DNA of 64,000 bases from Pseudarthrobacter oxydans. GTDB lineage: Bacteria > Actinomycetota > Actinomycetes > Actinomycetales > Micrococcaceae. The notes under the pieces were generated by a model. That model did no database searches, was not told the DNA's origin, and saw only the letters and a program-made list of their open reading frames with translations. Positions 26,251-34,637 of this stretch are shown in pieces; position 1 is the stretch's first letter, and each line of letters opens with the position of its first letter. The stretch is from contig NZ_JAUSSN010000009.1 of NCBI RefSeq assembly GCF_030812335.1, forward strand, positions 182,337-246,336, in the 5' to 3' direction. Both the position numbers and the translations under genes were made by a program.

Positions 26251-27192
26251 TTGGACATCCGCCAATTGAACTATTTCATCGCGGTTGCCGAGGAACGGCA
26301 CTTTGGCCGCGCCGCCAAGCGCCTCCACATGGCGCAGCCACCTCTCTCGCAGCAGATCCGTCAGTTGGAGGACCAGCTCGGCGTGAAGTTGCTCAACCGC
26401 ACCACGCGGAGGGTGGACCTCACAGCGGCTGGCCAACTCCTGCTGGATCGCGGTCGGCAGATCGTCAACGAGTTGGCGACACTTCAGGCCGATGTCTCTC
26501 AAGTGGGTAAGGGCGCCACCGGCGTTCTGAGGGTGGGCTTCTCAGGGTCGGCAACCTACGGCGTTATGCCGCAGATCGCCCGCCTTGCCAAGCAGGTCCT
26601 GCCCGGACTGTCCCTGGCGCTGCACGGCGAAATGCTCACACCTTCCATGGAAGCAGGGCTGCGGGAGGGTACGTTGGACGCCGCGTTGCTGCGCCCCCCC
26701 GTTGCGTCCCCGGACATCGACTACCGGATTGTGGCCAAGGAGCCGCTCGTCGTCGCGCTTCCCTCGTTCAGCGCCCTGGCGATAGACCGGAATGTGGCCA
26801 TGCACGAACTGCAGGACCAGGAGTTCATCGCCTATGCACCCGAGTCTGTGCTCTACCGCACCACGTCAGACTTGTGCCGCCAGGCGGGCTTCCGGCCGCG
26901 CATTGCCCAAGTGGTAGGAGAGACCTCCACGATGCTGGCATTTGTGGCCGCAGGGGGCGGGGTGGCCGTCATGCCGTCCAGCGTGCGGGCCATCCAACTC
27001 GAAGGCGTTGTCTACCGGGAGATTGAAAACGTCCCTGCGGTGGAACTCGCAGTCGCCTGGATGCGAGGGCATCCCTCCGCCCTGCTGCAGAATTTCCTCG
27101 AAGTCGTTGACACCGCGACTGCAGAGCCCGGGCACCTGCCCCCGCACCCCGGCCCCGCACCGTTTCCCACTGATGAAAGGTTGACCCGCTGA
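26251..27192 (+). CDS. catR: LysR-family regulator of the cat genes
   Basis: The 313-residue protein has the N-terminal LysR helix-turn-helix (MDIRQLNYFIAVAEERHFGR, then AAKRLHMAQPPLSQQIRQLE) and a periplasmic-binding-like effector domain from residue 90. The start is TTG 26251, chosen from the AGAAGGA box 8 to 9 bases upstream and the perfect family N terminus. The stop overlaps the start of the muconate cycloisomerase by one base (TGATG), so catR and catB are translationally coupled in the same direction. This differs from proteobacteria, where catR is divergent from catBC. The natural effector of CatR proteins is cis,cis-muconate. Confidence 0.92.
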   Translation: MDIRQLNYFIAVAEERHFGRAAKRLHMAQPPLSQQIRQLEDQLGVKLLNRTTRRVDLTAAGQLLLDRGRQIVNELATLQADVSQVGKGATGVLRVGFSGSATYGVMPQIARLAKQVLPGLSLALHGEMLTPSMEAGLREGTLDAALLRPPVASPDIDYRIVAKEPLVVALPSFSALAIDRNVAMHELQDQEFIAYAPESVLYRTTSDLCRQAGFRPRIAQVVGETSTMLAFVAAGGGVAVMPSSVRAIQLEGVVYREIENVPAVELAVAWMRGHPSALLQNFLEVVDTATAEPGHLPPHPGPAPFPTDERLTR

Positions 27193-28295
27193 TGAAGATC
27201 GCAGCCATTGAGGCGATTCCCTACTCGATCCCCTATCTCCACCCCCTGCACTTCGCCTCCGGATCCATGCACGAGGCAGACCATGTGCTCATCAGGCTTC
27301 GCACCGACGACGGGGTCGTGGGCACTGCCGACACACCGCCGCGCCCCTACACCTATGGGGAGACGCAGAAGTCCATCGTCGCGGTAGTAGAGGATATTTT
27401 TGCCCCGCAGCTGATCGGGGTCGACATCTTTGACCGCGAGAAGGTCCAGGAGATCCTGAACCGGACTGTCCACAACCAGACGGCCAAGGGAGCCGTGGAT
27501 ATCGCCCTGTGGGACGTCATTGGCAAGACTCTCGGGCAGCCGGTCACAAAGCTGCTGGGCGGGTACTCCGACTCGCTCCGGGTCTCCCATATGCTCGGCT
27601 TCAAGCCTGCCCAGGAATTGCTGGCATTGGCGCTGGGGTTCCGCGAGACCTATGGCATCAACACGTTCAAGCTCAAGACCGGCCGCCGCCCCCTTCACCT
27701 CGACATCGAGGCCGCCCGGGTACTGCGGGATGGGCTTGGCGAGGACGCTGAGCTTTACATGGACGCCAACCGCGGGTGGTCCGCCAACGAGGCCGCAGAG
27801 GTGCTGCGACGCACGGCGGAGTTGGGACTTCAGTTCCTGGAGGAGCCCGACGATGCGCGCGAAGTCCTCGGGCGCCGTCGCCTCGTGGCGAACTCCCCCA
27901 TCCCCATTGCCGCGGACGAGTCTGCCGCCAATCTTGGTGAGGCCGCACGGGAAATCCTCACCGGCGGCGCAAACCTCCTGGCTGTCAAGACGGCCCGGTC
28001 CGGTTTTACCGAGGCGGCCAAAATCGTCGGGATGGCCGAAGGTATGGGCATCGATGTTTACATAGGCAACCAGATCGACACCCAGGTCGGCACGGCTGCC
28101 TCGGTGGTCTTCGGCGCCGCCTTCGCCCATACGGCCAAGCGTGCAGCGGAGCTGTCCAATTACCTGGACATGGCCGACGACCTCCTGGCCGAACCACTGG
28201 CCATCACCGGCGGTCGCATCCGTGTTCCCGAGGGACCGGGCGTAGGCACAGCTGTTGATGAAGACAAGCTCTCCCTGTACCGCTCAGACCGATAA
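27192..28295 (+). CDS. catB: Muconate cycloisomerase
   Basis: It converts cis,cis-muconate to muconolactone. The 367-residue enolase-superfamily enzyme has the expected catalytic set: K-x-K in TFKLKTGR, metal-binding acids in MDANRGW, EEPDD and AADES, and the second catalytic Lys in LLAVKTARSG. It is coupled to catR by a one-base overlap and followed 25 bases later by catC, giving catR-catB-catC. The N-terminal capping domain (LHPLHFASGSMHEADHVLIR) is normal. Confidence 0.95.
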   Translation: MKIAAIEAIPYSIPYLHPLHFASGSMHEADHVLIRLRTDDGVVGTADTPPRPYTYGETQKSIVAVVEDIFAPQLIGVDIFDREKVQEILNRTVHNQTAKGAVDIALWDVIGKTLGQPVTKLLGGYSDSLRVSHMLGFKPAQELLALALGFRETYGINTFKLKTGRRPLHLDIEAARVLRDGLGEDAELYMDANRGWSANEAAEVLRRTAELGLQFLEEPDDAREVLGRRRLVANSPIPIAADESAANLGEAAREILTGGANLLAVKTARSGFTEAAKIVGMAEGMGIDVYIGNQIDTQVGTAASVVFGAAFAHTAKRAAELSNYLDMADDLLAEPLAITGGRIRVPEGPGVGTAVDEDKLSLYRSDR

Positions 28296-28320
28296 CATCC
28301 CAACTTCCGAAAGTACACCC

Positions 28321-28599
28321 GTGAAATATCTTGTCCACATGGACGTAAACCTGCCCGCCGACTTCCCCGCCGCTGAAGCCGCGGAGATCAAGGCCAAGGA
28401 AAAGGCCTACTCGCATGAGTTGCAGCGCTCGGGAAAGTGGCCGGAAATCTGGCGGGTGGTTGGGGAGTACGCCAACTACTCAATCTTCGACGTCGATTCG
28501 AACGACGAACTTCACGAGATCCTGCAGAACCTGCCGCTGTTCCCGTTCATGGCCATCTCGGTGGTGCCGCTCGCCAAGCACCCGTCCGACGTCAAGTAA
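28321..28599 (+). CDS. catC: Muconolactone delta-isomerase
   Basis: It isomerises muconolactone to beta-ketoadipate enol-lactone. At 92 residues it has the family length and sequence order: KYLVHMDVNLPADFPAAEAA, KAKEKAYSHELQRSGKW with the proposed catalytic Glu/Lys region, FDVDSNDELHEILQNLPLFPF and a short C-terminal strand. GTG 28321 is the start. It is the last gene of catRBC. The next step (pcaD) is not in the window. Confidence 0.95.
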   Translation: MKYLVHMDVNLPADFPAAEAAEIKAKEKAYSHELQRSGKWPEIWRVVGEYANYSIFDVDSNDELHEILQNLPLFPFMAISVVPLAKHPSDVK

Positions 28600-28649
28600 A
28601 CGCCGGGCCGAATTACCCCTGCTTGCATCAGAACAAGCTGTGTCCCGGG

Positions 28650-31481
28650 TCAGTCCTTGGCCCGGAACGCAGCCGCAAGTTCGCTGCGGGAGCGGATCCC
28701 CATTTTCCGGAAGACCCGGGTCAGGTGGTACTGCACCGTCTTCTCCGCCAGGAACAGGGCGCGGGCAGCCTCCTTGTTGGTGGCCCCGGCCGCTACCAGT
28801 TCGGCCACCGCCCGTTCCTGCACTGTTAGCTGTAGGTGGTGCTCGCTGGCCGCCATCAGCACGGGATCGGCCGGATCGGGCAGGTTACCAATGTCGAGAC
28901 CTGTTGCTTTGAGCTCACGGTCGCACCGCTCCACGTAGGTGGCCGCCCCAAGGGTGTCGTACAGATCTCGGGCCACGCGCAGGACCGAGGACGCCAAACG
29001 ACGTTTGCCCGCCCGGCGCATGCTCTGGCCGAAGGCAAAGCTGATCCGGGCCCGCAAATACGGCCGGTTAAGTCCGCGGAGGTGGCCCAGGGACGCCTCG
29101 AAGTGTTCCCTGGCAGTGTCAGGGTCCCCCTGGGCGGCCACAAGCCGGCCCCTTGCCCACGCCATCCGCGCCAGATCCGACGGCACTTCCCGCTCTCGCG
29201 GGACCCGTTCAAACGCGGTGAGGAACGAGTCGGCGGCGTCGAGCTGGTCAGTCATGACCAGGGCGTTGACGTAGGTGTCCTGCCAGGGCCAGAAGGACAC
29301 CCGCTTCTCCGTCCAGGGGTCCAGCTCCGTCAGCGGCTGCAGCACAGCCAAAGCACCTTCATAGTCGGCCCGCGCCTCGTGGAAGCGGGCCCGGGCAAGG
29401 CTTGCCGGCACCTGCATGGCCCGGTAGGTCCCCGGCTGCACTGCGGCCTGTGAAACGTAGTATCGGGCCCGGTCCCAGTCCCCCCGCATGGACCAAAGCT
29501 CCGCAGCAGTCCAGTAAAGCAGGGGCCGGATCAGCGGCATCCGCGTGGTCTCGAGGCGGACGGAGGCGCGCGCCACGGTGGCGGCAGCCGCATCCCAGTT
29601 GCCAAGCACCAGGTGGGTGCGCGCCAGCCAGGCCTCGGCCCAGAGAGAAATCCGCATCGAGCCGCCACGGTATTCAGTGGGAGCAGCCGCCTCGAAGTTC
29701 ACCAACGCCGACTCAACGTTGTCAAGGCGCAATGCCAGCCAGCCGGCACCCATCTGGACCCGCTGCTTCTGGGCGTTTTCGGCAGCATGTTCGAAGGCCC
29801 GGTGATAGGAGGCCTCCGCCTCCGAAAGCCGGCCCTGCGCATACAGGCCTAAGCCGTAGATTGCCTCTGATTCAATGTGCGCGGGAGTTCCCGGCTGCGT
29901 AAGTTCCATAGCCCGTTCAGCCCAGCCGGTAATCAGCGGGCCGTCCCAGGACGCTACCCCGTGCAGGACGAAGCGCTGCGCGACCTGCGCCGCGGCCGCG
30001 GGATCACGCTGCGGGTTGCAGGTGCGCCAGGCCATCTCCAACTGCGTCTGCGCGCTGTCATTTTGTCCGGACACGGTAGAGAGGTATCCCAGGACTGAGG
30101 AGCGGAGCGGTGAGGACGGCAGGGCGTCCACTGCCGCGCTCCACATCTGCGCCTGGGCTATGTTGCCGGAGCCCACCAGGGCATCCACGGCCCTCAACAG
30201 CCTGTCGTTCCGGGACCGGTTGTCCTTCGAAAGCCGGGACGCGGAGAACAGTGCCGTCGCGGCATCCTGCCACACCCCCAGCACGGCCTGGCCCCGGGCA
30301 TACTCCTCCAACTCCTCAGCAAGGGCCTCGTCTGGACCGGGAGTCGCTGCGACGCGGTGACCCAGACGCTCACCCTCGGCCTGTACGGCCTCAGCTGCCA
30401 GCCGGTGCAGCGCTATGCGCCGGCTGGGGACGATCTGTTCGTAGATGGCCTCGGCTGTGCCTGGTTCAAAGAACACCACGGAAGAACGGGCCTGATCCAC
30501 AGTCAGCCCCAGCAGCCCTGCCCGGTGTCCCTCGTCGAGTACCTCCATGACCGACTCCAGCCCGCTGACCTGGGAAACCTCTGCCAGACCCGCGCTGCGT
30601 CCAAGCACGGACGCAGCCTCTGCCAGAGAGACCAGCCCGGGAGACGCCGCTGCCAGTACGCTGCGCATCCGGGCGCGCACCCGGGAGGTCGGGGGCAGGG
30701 AGGGAAACCACGACTGCCACGTCTCCGCTGGTAACTCGCGGAGCAGCTCGACGACCGGTTGCGCAATTCCGCCGGTGTGCTGGACCAGCCCGTGGGCCGC
30801 CGTGGCACTAAGGTCGATGCCGAGCGTTGTCCGGGCAAGATGCTGGACCTGCTGCGGAGTGAGCGGATCCAGCGGGATACGGGTGACCTGATGACCGGAA
30901 AGGAAGTCCAGCGCACCTACGGGGACACGTGAAGCGTCATCAGGGTTGATCGTGAGCAGGAACAGAATCCGTTTTCCGTGCAGCCTGCGCATGACGAAGG
31001 TGAGGATGCGCAGGCTCTCGGCGTCGAGTTTGTGAACGTCGTCGACGGCGACAACTACGGTGCCGTGCGACTGCAGCCCTTCCAGGTGGGCGCTCAGCGT
31101 CGACGCGTAGTTGACCACCTGGGCCGGGGTGAGAGCCGCGACGGGGCCCGAGGGAACGGGCGGGCCGCCGTCGTAATCCTTGGCCGAGCGGAGCGGCACC
31201 GTGAGCATTAGCTGGGAGTAACCGGCGAGGGGAAACTGAGCCTCCCACTCGTCGCCCATGGCGGACAGTACGCGGACACCACGGACGCCGGTGCGGCAGT
31301 GCTCAAGAAATAAATCGAGCACTGCGGTCTTCCCGGAGCCCGATGGCCCGGAAATCACCACTGCGCCCACTTCTGACTTGCGGACGGTCCGGAGCATCTC
31401 CAACAGCTCCTCGAAGACCCCCCGCCGGCCGACGAGCGGAAGGTCCTCTGCCATTTCACCGCTTATGGAGCCCGACGTCAT
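28650..31481 (-). CDS. Large ATP-binding LuxR-family regulator (LAL type)
   Basis: The 943-residue protein has an N-terminal STAND/AAA-like ATPase with Walker A GPSGSGKT and Walker B VVVAVDDVHKLD, a long middle region of helical TPR-like repeats, and a C-terminal LuxR helix-turn-helix (LTVQERAVAELVAAGATNKE, then KTVQYHLTRVFRKMGIRS). It lies immediately downstream of benD on the same strand, so it is probably cotranscribed with benABCD and acts as the ben operon activator, in place of the AraC-type BenR of Pseudomonas. ATG 31481 has AGGA 8 bases upstream; a GTG at 31535, 9 bases after the benD stop, is an alternative start. Confidence 0.88.
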   Translation of the reverse strand: MTSGSISGEMAEDLPLVGRRGVFEELLEMLRTVRKSEVGAVVISGPSGSGKTAVLDLFLEHCRTGVRGVRVLSAMGDEWEAQFPLAGYSQLMLTVPLRSAKDYDGGPPVPSGPVAALTPAQVVNYASTLSAHLEGLQSHGTVVVAVDDVHKLDAESLRILTFVMRRLHGKRILFLLTINPDDASRVPVGALDFLSGHQVTRIPLDPLTPQQVQHLARTTLGIDLSATAAHGLVQHTGGIAQPVVELLRELPAETWQSWFPSLPPTSRVRARMRSVLAAASPGLVSLAEAASVLGRSAGLAEVSQVSGLESVMEVLDEGHRAGLLGLTVDQARSSVVFFEPGTAEAIYEQIVPSRRIALHRLAAEAVQAEGERLGHRVAATPGPDEALAEELEEYARGQAVLGVWQDAATALFSASRLSKDNRSRNDRLLRAVDALVGSGNIAQAQMWSAAVDALPSSPLRSSVLGYLSTVSGQNDSAQTQLEMAWRTCNPQRDPAAAAQVAQRFVLHGVASWDGPLITGWAERAMELTQPGTPAHIESEAIYGLGLYAQGRLSEAEASYHRAFEHAAENAQKQRVQMGAGWLALRLDNVESALVNFEAAAPTEYRGGSMRISLWAEAWLARTHLVLGNWDAAAATVARASVRLETTRMPLIRPLLYWTAAELWSMRGDWDRARYYVSQAAVQPGTYRAMQVPASLARARFHEARADYEGALAVLQPLTELDPWTEKRVSFWPWQDTYVNALVMTDQLDAADSFLTAFERVPREREVPSDLARMAWARGRLVAAQGDPDTAREHFEASLGHLRGLNRPYLRARISFAFGQSMRRAGKRRLASSVLRVARDLYDTLGAATYVERCDRELKATGLDIGNLPDPADPVLMAASEHHLQLTVQERAVAELVAAGATNKEAARALFLAEKTVQYHLTRVFRKMGIRSRSELAAAFRAKD

Positions 31482-31543
31482 GACCGCAATCCTACTGGTG
31501 CGGACCGCCCGGCCCGGGCTGCGGGAATTCATCACCCGTGGCC

Positions 31544-32371
31544 TTAGCCCAAGTCCCCGCCAGCAACTGGAAGGATGGTTCCGGTGACGTAAGACGCTTC
31601 ATCTGATCCAAGGAATACGATCGGCGCGGCCTGTTCGTCCAAGGTCCCGTAGCGCTTGAAGAAAGAAGAATCCACGGTTTGGTCGACGATCACCTGATAC
31701 CAGGCCTTTTCCATGGAGGATTCGGCCTCCGGCCCCCGCTGGACCTTGCGGGGCGGCGCATCGGTACCCCCCGGGGCGGTTGCGACCACGCGGATGCCGC
31801 GTCCGCCCACCTCCATGGCCAACGACTGCGTTAGGGCATTGACTCCGCCTTTCGCCGCCGCATAGGGCACCCGGTGCAGCCCGCGGGTGGCCACCGATGA
31901 AACGTTGACGATGGTGCCGGAGCCCTGTTCCAGCATGGCCGGCAGCACAGCCCGGCAGGTCCAGAGGGTGGGAAAGAGTGAGCGGCGGATCTCCTTCTCG
32001 ATCTTCTCCTCGTCGTACTCTTCGTACGGGCGGGCCCAAATCGTGCCGCCGACATTGTTGACCAGTACGTCCACCCGGCCATGGGCGGCCAGCGCAGCCT
32101 CCACGGCCTGCTTCGCACCTGCGAAGGTCTCAAGATCTGCGGTCACGGCGGAGGCCGAGCCTCCTGAACCGGAGCCCTGTGTGGCCTCCTCGATCCCTTG
32201 CGCCACCTCGTGGACCAGGTCGGACCGGTCCACGAGGACAACGGCGCCGCCCTCGGCCCCGATCCGCTCCGCTACCTTCTGGCCAATGCCCTGGGCGGAG
32301 CCGGTCACAAGGGCTACCTTGCCGGCATAGCGGCCCGGAGTAATGAACTGACCAGCATATGGCTGCGTCAT
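31544..32371 (-). CDS. benD: Benzoate diol dehydrogenase (SDR)
   Basis: It oxidises the benzoate 1,2-cis-dihydrodiol to catechol with release of CO2. The 275-residue short-chain dehydrogenase has the cofactor loop VTGSAQGIGQKVA, the NNVGG motif, the catalytic Ser in VNVSSVATRG and the Y-x-x-x-K of VPYAAAKGG. It overlaps the benC stop by one base, showing translational coupling in benABCD. The C terminus (TGTILPVAGGDLG) is typical for the family. Confidence 0.95.
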   Translation of the reverse strand: MTQPYAGQFITPGRYAGKVALVTGSAQGIGQKVAERIGAEGGAVVLVDRSDLVHEVAQGIEEATQGSGSGGSASAVTADLETFAGAKQAVEAALAAHGRVDVLVNNVGGTIWARPYEEYDEEKIEKEIRRSLFPTLWTCRAVLPAMLEQGSGTIVNVSSVATRGLHRVPYAAAKGGVNALTQSLAMEVGGRGIRVVATAPGGTDAPPRKVQRGPEAESSMEKAWYQVIVDQTVDSSFFKRYGTLDEQAAPIVFLGSDEASYVTGTILPVAGGDLG

Positions 32372-33942
32372 CAGTGGCCAGCCTTGGCATCGATCGCCGT
32401 AGCCATGGTTTCCTTGGCGTCGTGCGCATGGGCCATGATGACCTCCCGCGCCCGCGCCTTGTCCTGACGCTCGAAGGCATCAACGACATCAACGTGGTCC
32501 CGCGTGACCCGCTCAAAGATGTGCGTCCCGATCTCGAAGGCCGCAGCCATCTGCGCGTGGACATCGAGCCGGCGGTAGGACTCCAGCAGCATGGGGTTAT
32601 CGCAGATCATAAAGAGGTATTCGTGGAACTCCTCGTTGGTCCGCGCGAACTCACCCGGTTCCTGAACGACGCCGCCCGCCACAGAGCGGGTGGTGGCCTC
32701 GGCGAGCCGCCGGAACTGGTGCAGCTGTTCCTCGGTGAGGCGGCCCAGCATCAGCTCGCTCACGGCGAGCTCCAGGCCCATGCGGGCGTCCAGCTGGGCG
32801 AAGCTGTCCTCCTTGCGGAAATCCAGCCGTCCGGTCTCCAGGGACGAGACGGCCTCGCTGCGGGTCATCGTGTCGCCTTCGGCCTGGATCTTTTCCACGG
32901 CTGCCGGTGCACCGGTCTCGGCGTCGCCGCCGGTGGCCTCCTTCGGGGCAAAGCGCTCGAAGTAGAAGTTGACGGGCTTGATGCCCTCGGCGTCCAGCCA
33001 TTTCGACACGGCATTGACCATGGGGGGCGGGCCGCACAGGTAGATGTCAACGTCCCCGTCGTTCAGATGGGACGGCTCGATGATCTGCGTGACATAGCCG
33101 GTGTGGGGAGCGGACGTTCCGGGTTCGGAGGCAATGTAGTCCCAGGTGAATCCGGGCAGCTTCGCCTCATATTCCCGCAGCCAGTCGAGGCCGGCGATGT
33201 CTGCCTCGCGGGTCAGCCCGTAGATCAGGTGGACCGGCGTCGACGGCGGGTTCTCGGTGAGCTTCTCGAGGATGGACAAGAGCGGGGCCAGACCGGTGCC
33301 GCCCGCCAGGAGCAGCAGGGGGCGCTTGGGCTCCCGCAGGAAGAACGAACCGTAGGGACCTGTGAGTTCGATGGTGTCGCCCACCGCCGCCCGGTCGCGC
33401 AGGTACTCGGACATCGCGCCCTGCGGCGTTACCCGCACCATGAAGGAGGCGGCATGAACCTCGGGGCCGCTGCTGAACGAATAGGAGCGCTCCGCGTCGG
33501 TTCCGGGGACCTTGAGGTTGACGTACTGGCCCGGGAGGAAGGCCAGGGCGTCGCGGTTTTCGACCTCCAGGCTGAAGGAAACCGTGGTTTCCGAATGCTT
33601 GTTGAGTTCCGTCATGGTGGACGTGAAGGTGGTGGCCGAGGTTTTCGCGGATGCCGACGTGGCAGGGATCTGGATGGCCAGGTCCGACTCCGGGACCGCC
33701 TGGCAGGTCAGCATGTAGCCCTTGGCGAGTTCGTCCTCCGTCATCGCGTCGTCAATGAAGTCGCCGGGGTCGAAGGAGCCGGAATCGCAAAAGGCCTTGC
33801 AGGTGCCGCAGGCGCCGTCCCGGCAATCTGACGGAATGTTGATCCGGGCCTTGTATGCGGCGTCCATCACCGTCTCGTAGTCGCCTACCTTGATGACTTT
33901 AGTGACGCCGTCTTCGAAGCTGAGGGCTACTTTGTGGCCCAT
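32371..33942 (-). CDS. benC: Benzoate dioxygenase reductase fused to a C-terminal FCD domain
   Basis: This electron-transfer component passes electrons from NADH to the BenAB oxygenase. Residues 1-90 form a plant-type 2Fe-2S ferredoxin with Cys40, Cys45, Cys48 and Cys80; residues 110-205 bind FAD (RSYSFSS); residues 205-335 bind NADH (LLLLAGGTGLAPLLS, CGPPPMV). The usual BenC ends near residue 340. Here a further 160 residues (about 365-520) form a helical FCD domain, the effector-binding domain of FadR/GntR regulators: NEEFHEYLF (Asn436, His440), RDHVDVVDAF (His483) and AHAHDAKE (His505, His507). The DNA-binding part of a GntR protein is absent. The start at ATG 33942 has AGGAGGA. Confidence 0.93.
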   Translation of the reverse strand: MGHKVALSFEDGVTKVIKVGDYETVMDAAYKARINIPSDCRDGACGTCKAFCDSGSFDPGDFIDDAMTEDELAKGYMLTCQAVPESDLAIQIPATSASAKTSATTFTSTMTELNKHSETTVSFSLEVENRDALAFLPGQYVNLKVPGTDAERSYSFSSGPEVHAASFMVRVTPQGAMSEYLRDRAAVGDTIELTGPYGSFFLREPKRPLLLLAGGTGLAPLLSILEKLTENPPSTPVHLIYGLTREADIAGLDWLREYEAKLPGFTWDYIASEPGTSAPHTGYVTQIIEPSHLNDGDVDIYLCGPPPMVNAVSKWLDAEGIKPVNFYFERFAPKEATGGDAETGAPAAVEKIQAEGDTMTRSEAVSSLETGRLDFRKEDSFAQLDARMGLELAVSELMLGRLTEEQLHQFRRLAEATTRSVAGGVVQEPGEFARTNEEFHEYLFMICDNPMLLESYRRLDVHAQMAAAFEIGTHIFERVTRDHVDVVDAFERQDKARAREVIMAHAHDAKETMATAIDAKAGH

Positions 33943-34064
33943 GATTTCCTCCTGCTGGGGGTCGCGTCGTCGCGACCCGGAAAGTGCGGATGTGCCCGGT
34001 GGGCACGGGGTTCGGAACCGTGCACGCCGGTGCCCGGGAAGTGCCGGGCACCGGCGCCCGGCCG

Positions 34065-34601
34065 TTAGATCATGTAGACGTCCACCACGTGGTGGATGTA
34101 GTCGTTCTTCAGGATGACCTTCTTTTTCATGATGACCGGCGCCTCGCCGGCGAGGTCGATCGTGTAGAAGCTGGTCCCGAAGTAGGTGTCGGTTGTGTTG
34201 TAGCGGAAGTACAGGGTGAACCAGTTGAAGCGCACCTTCACCTGGTCGCCGTCGTGCTCCACGATCTCGATGCCTGTGAGGTTGTGCCCGGTGCGGGGCT
34301 CCGGGAGGGAGGTTGCCGACGACCGGTCTGTTTTGATCCGGAAGACACGGTCCTCAATGCCGCCGCGGTTATCGTAATAGATGAGCGAGATCTCGTTCTG
34401 CGGGTCCTCGGTCAACCGGTCGTCGACGTCCCATGCGGGCATCCAGAACTCGGAGTCCGGGTGGTAGCACTCAAGCCATTCATCGAACTGGCGTTCATCC
34501 AGCAGCCGGGCCTCCTTGTACAGGAAGGCGCGGACGGTTTCGAGGGTGGCGATCTCCTCAGCGCTCTTGAGCGCCGCAACTGTTCTGATCAGGTTTGTCA
34601 T
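34065..34601 (-). CDS. benB: Benzoate 1,2-dioxygenase small (beta) subunit
   Basis: The 178-residue protein is the SnoaL/NTF2-like beta subunit of the ring-hydroxylating oxygenase hexamer. The family start is visible (AFLYKEARLLDERQFDEWLE, then CYHPDSEFWMPAW), along with the central NEISLIYYDNRGGIEDRVFR and the C-terminal NDYIHHVVDVYMI. It has a structural role and no metal. It sits between benA (36 bases) and benC (122 bases) on the same strand. Confidence 0.95.
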   Translation of the reverse strand: MTNLIRTVAALKSAEEIATLETVRAFLYKEARLLDERQFDEWLECYHPDSEFWMPAWDVDDRLTEDPQNEISLIYYDNRGGIEDRVFRIKTDRSSATSLPEPRTGHNLTGIEIVEHDGDQVKVRFNWFTLYFRYNTTDTYFGTSFYTIDLAGEAPVIMKKKVILKNDYIHHVVDVYMI

Positions 34602-34637
34602 GGGTTATGCACTCTCTCTGGTTCCACGTGGTCTAGG

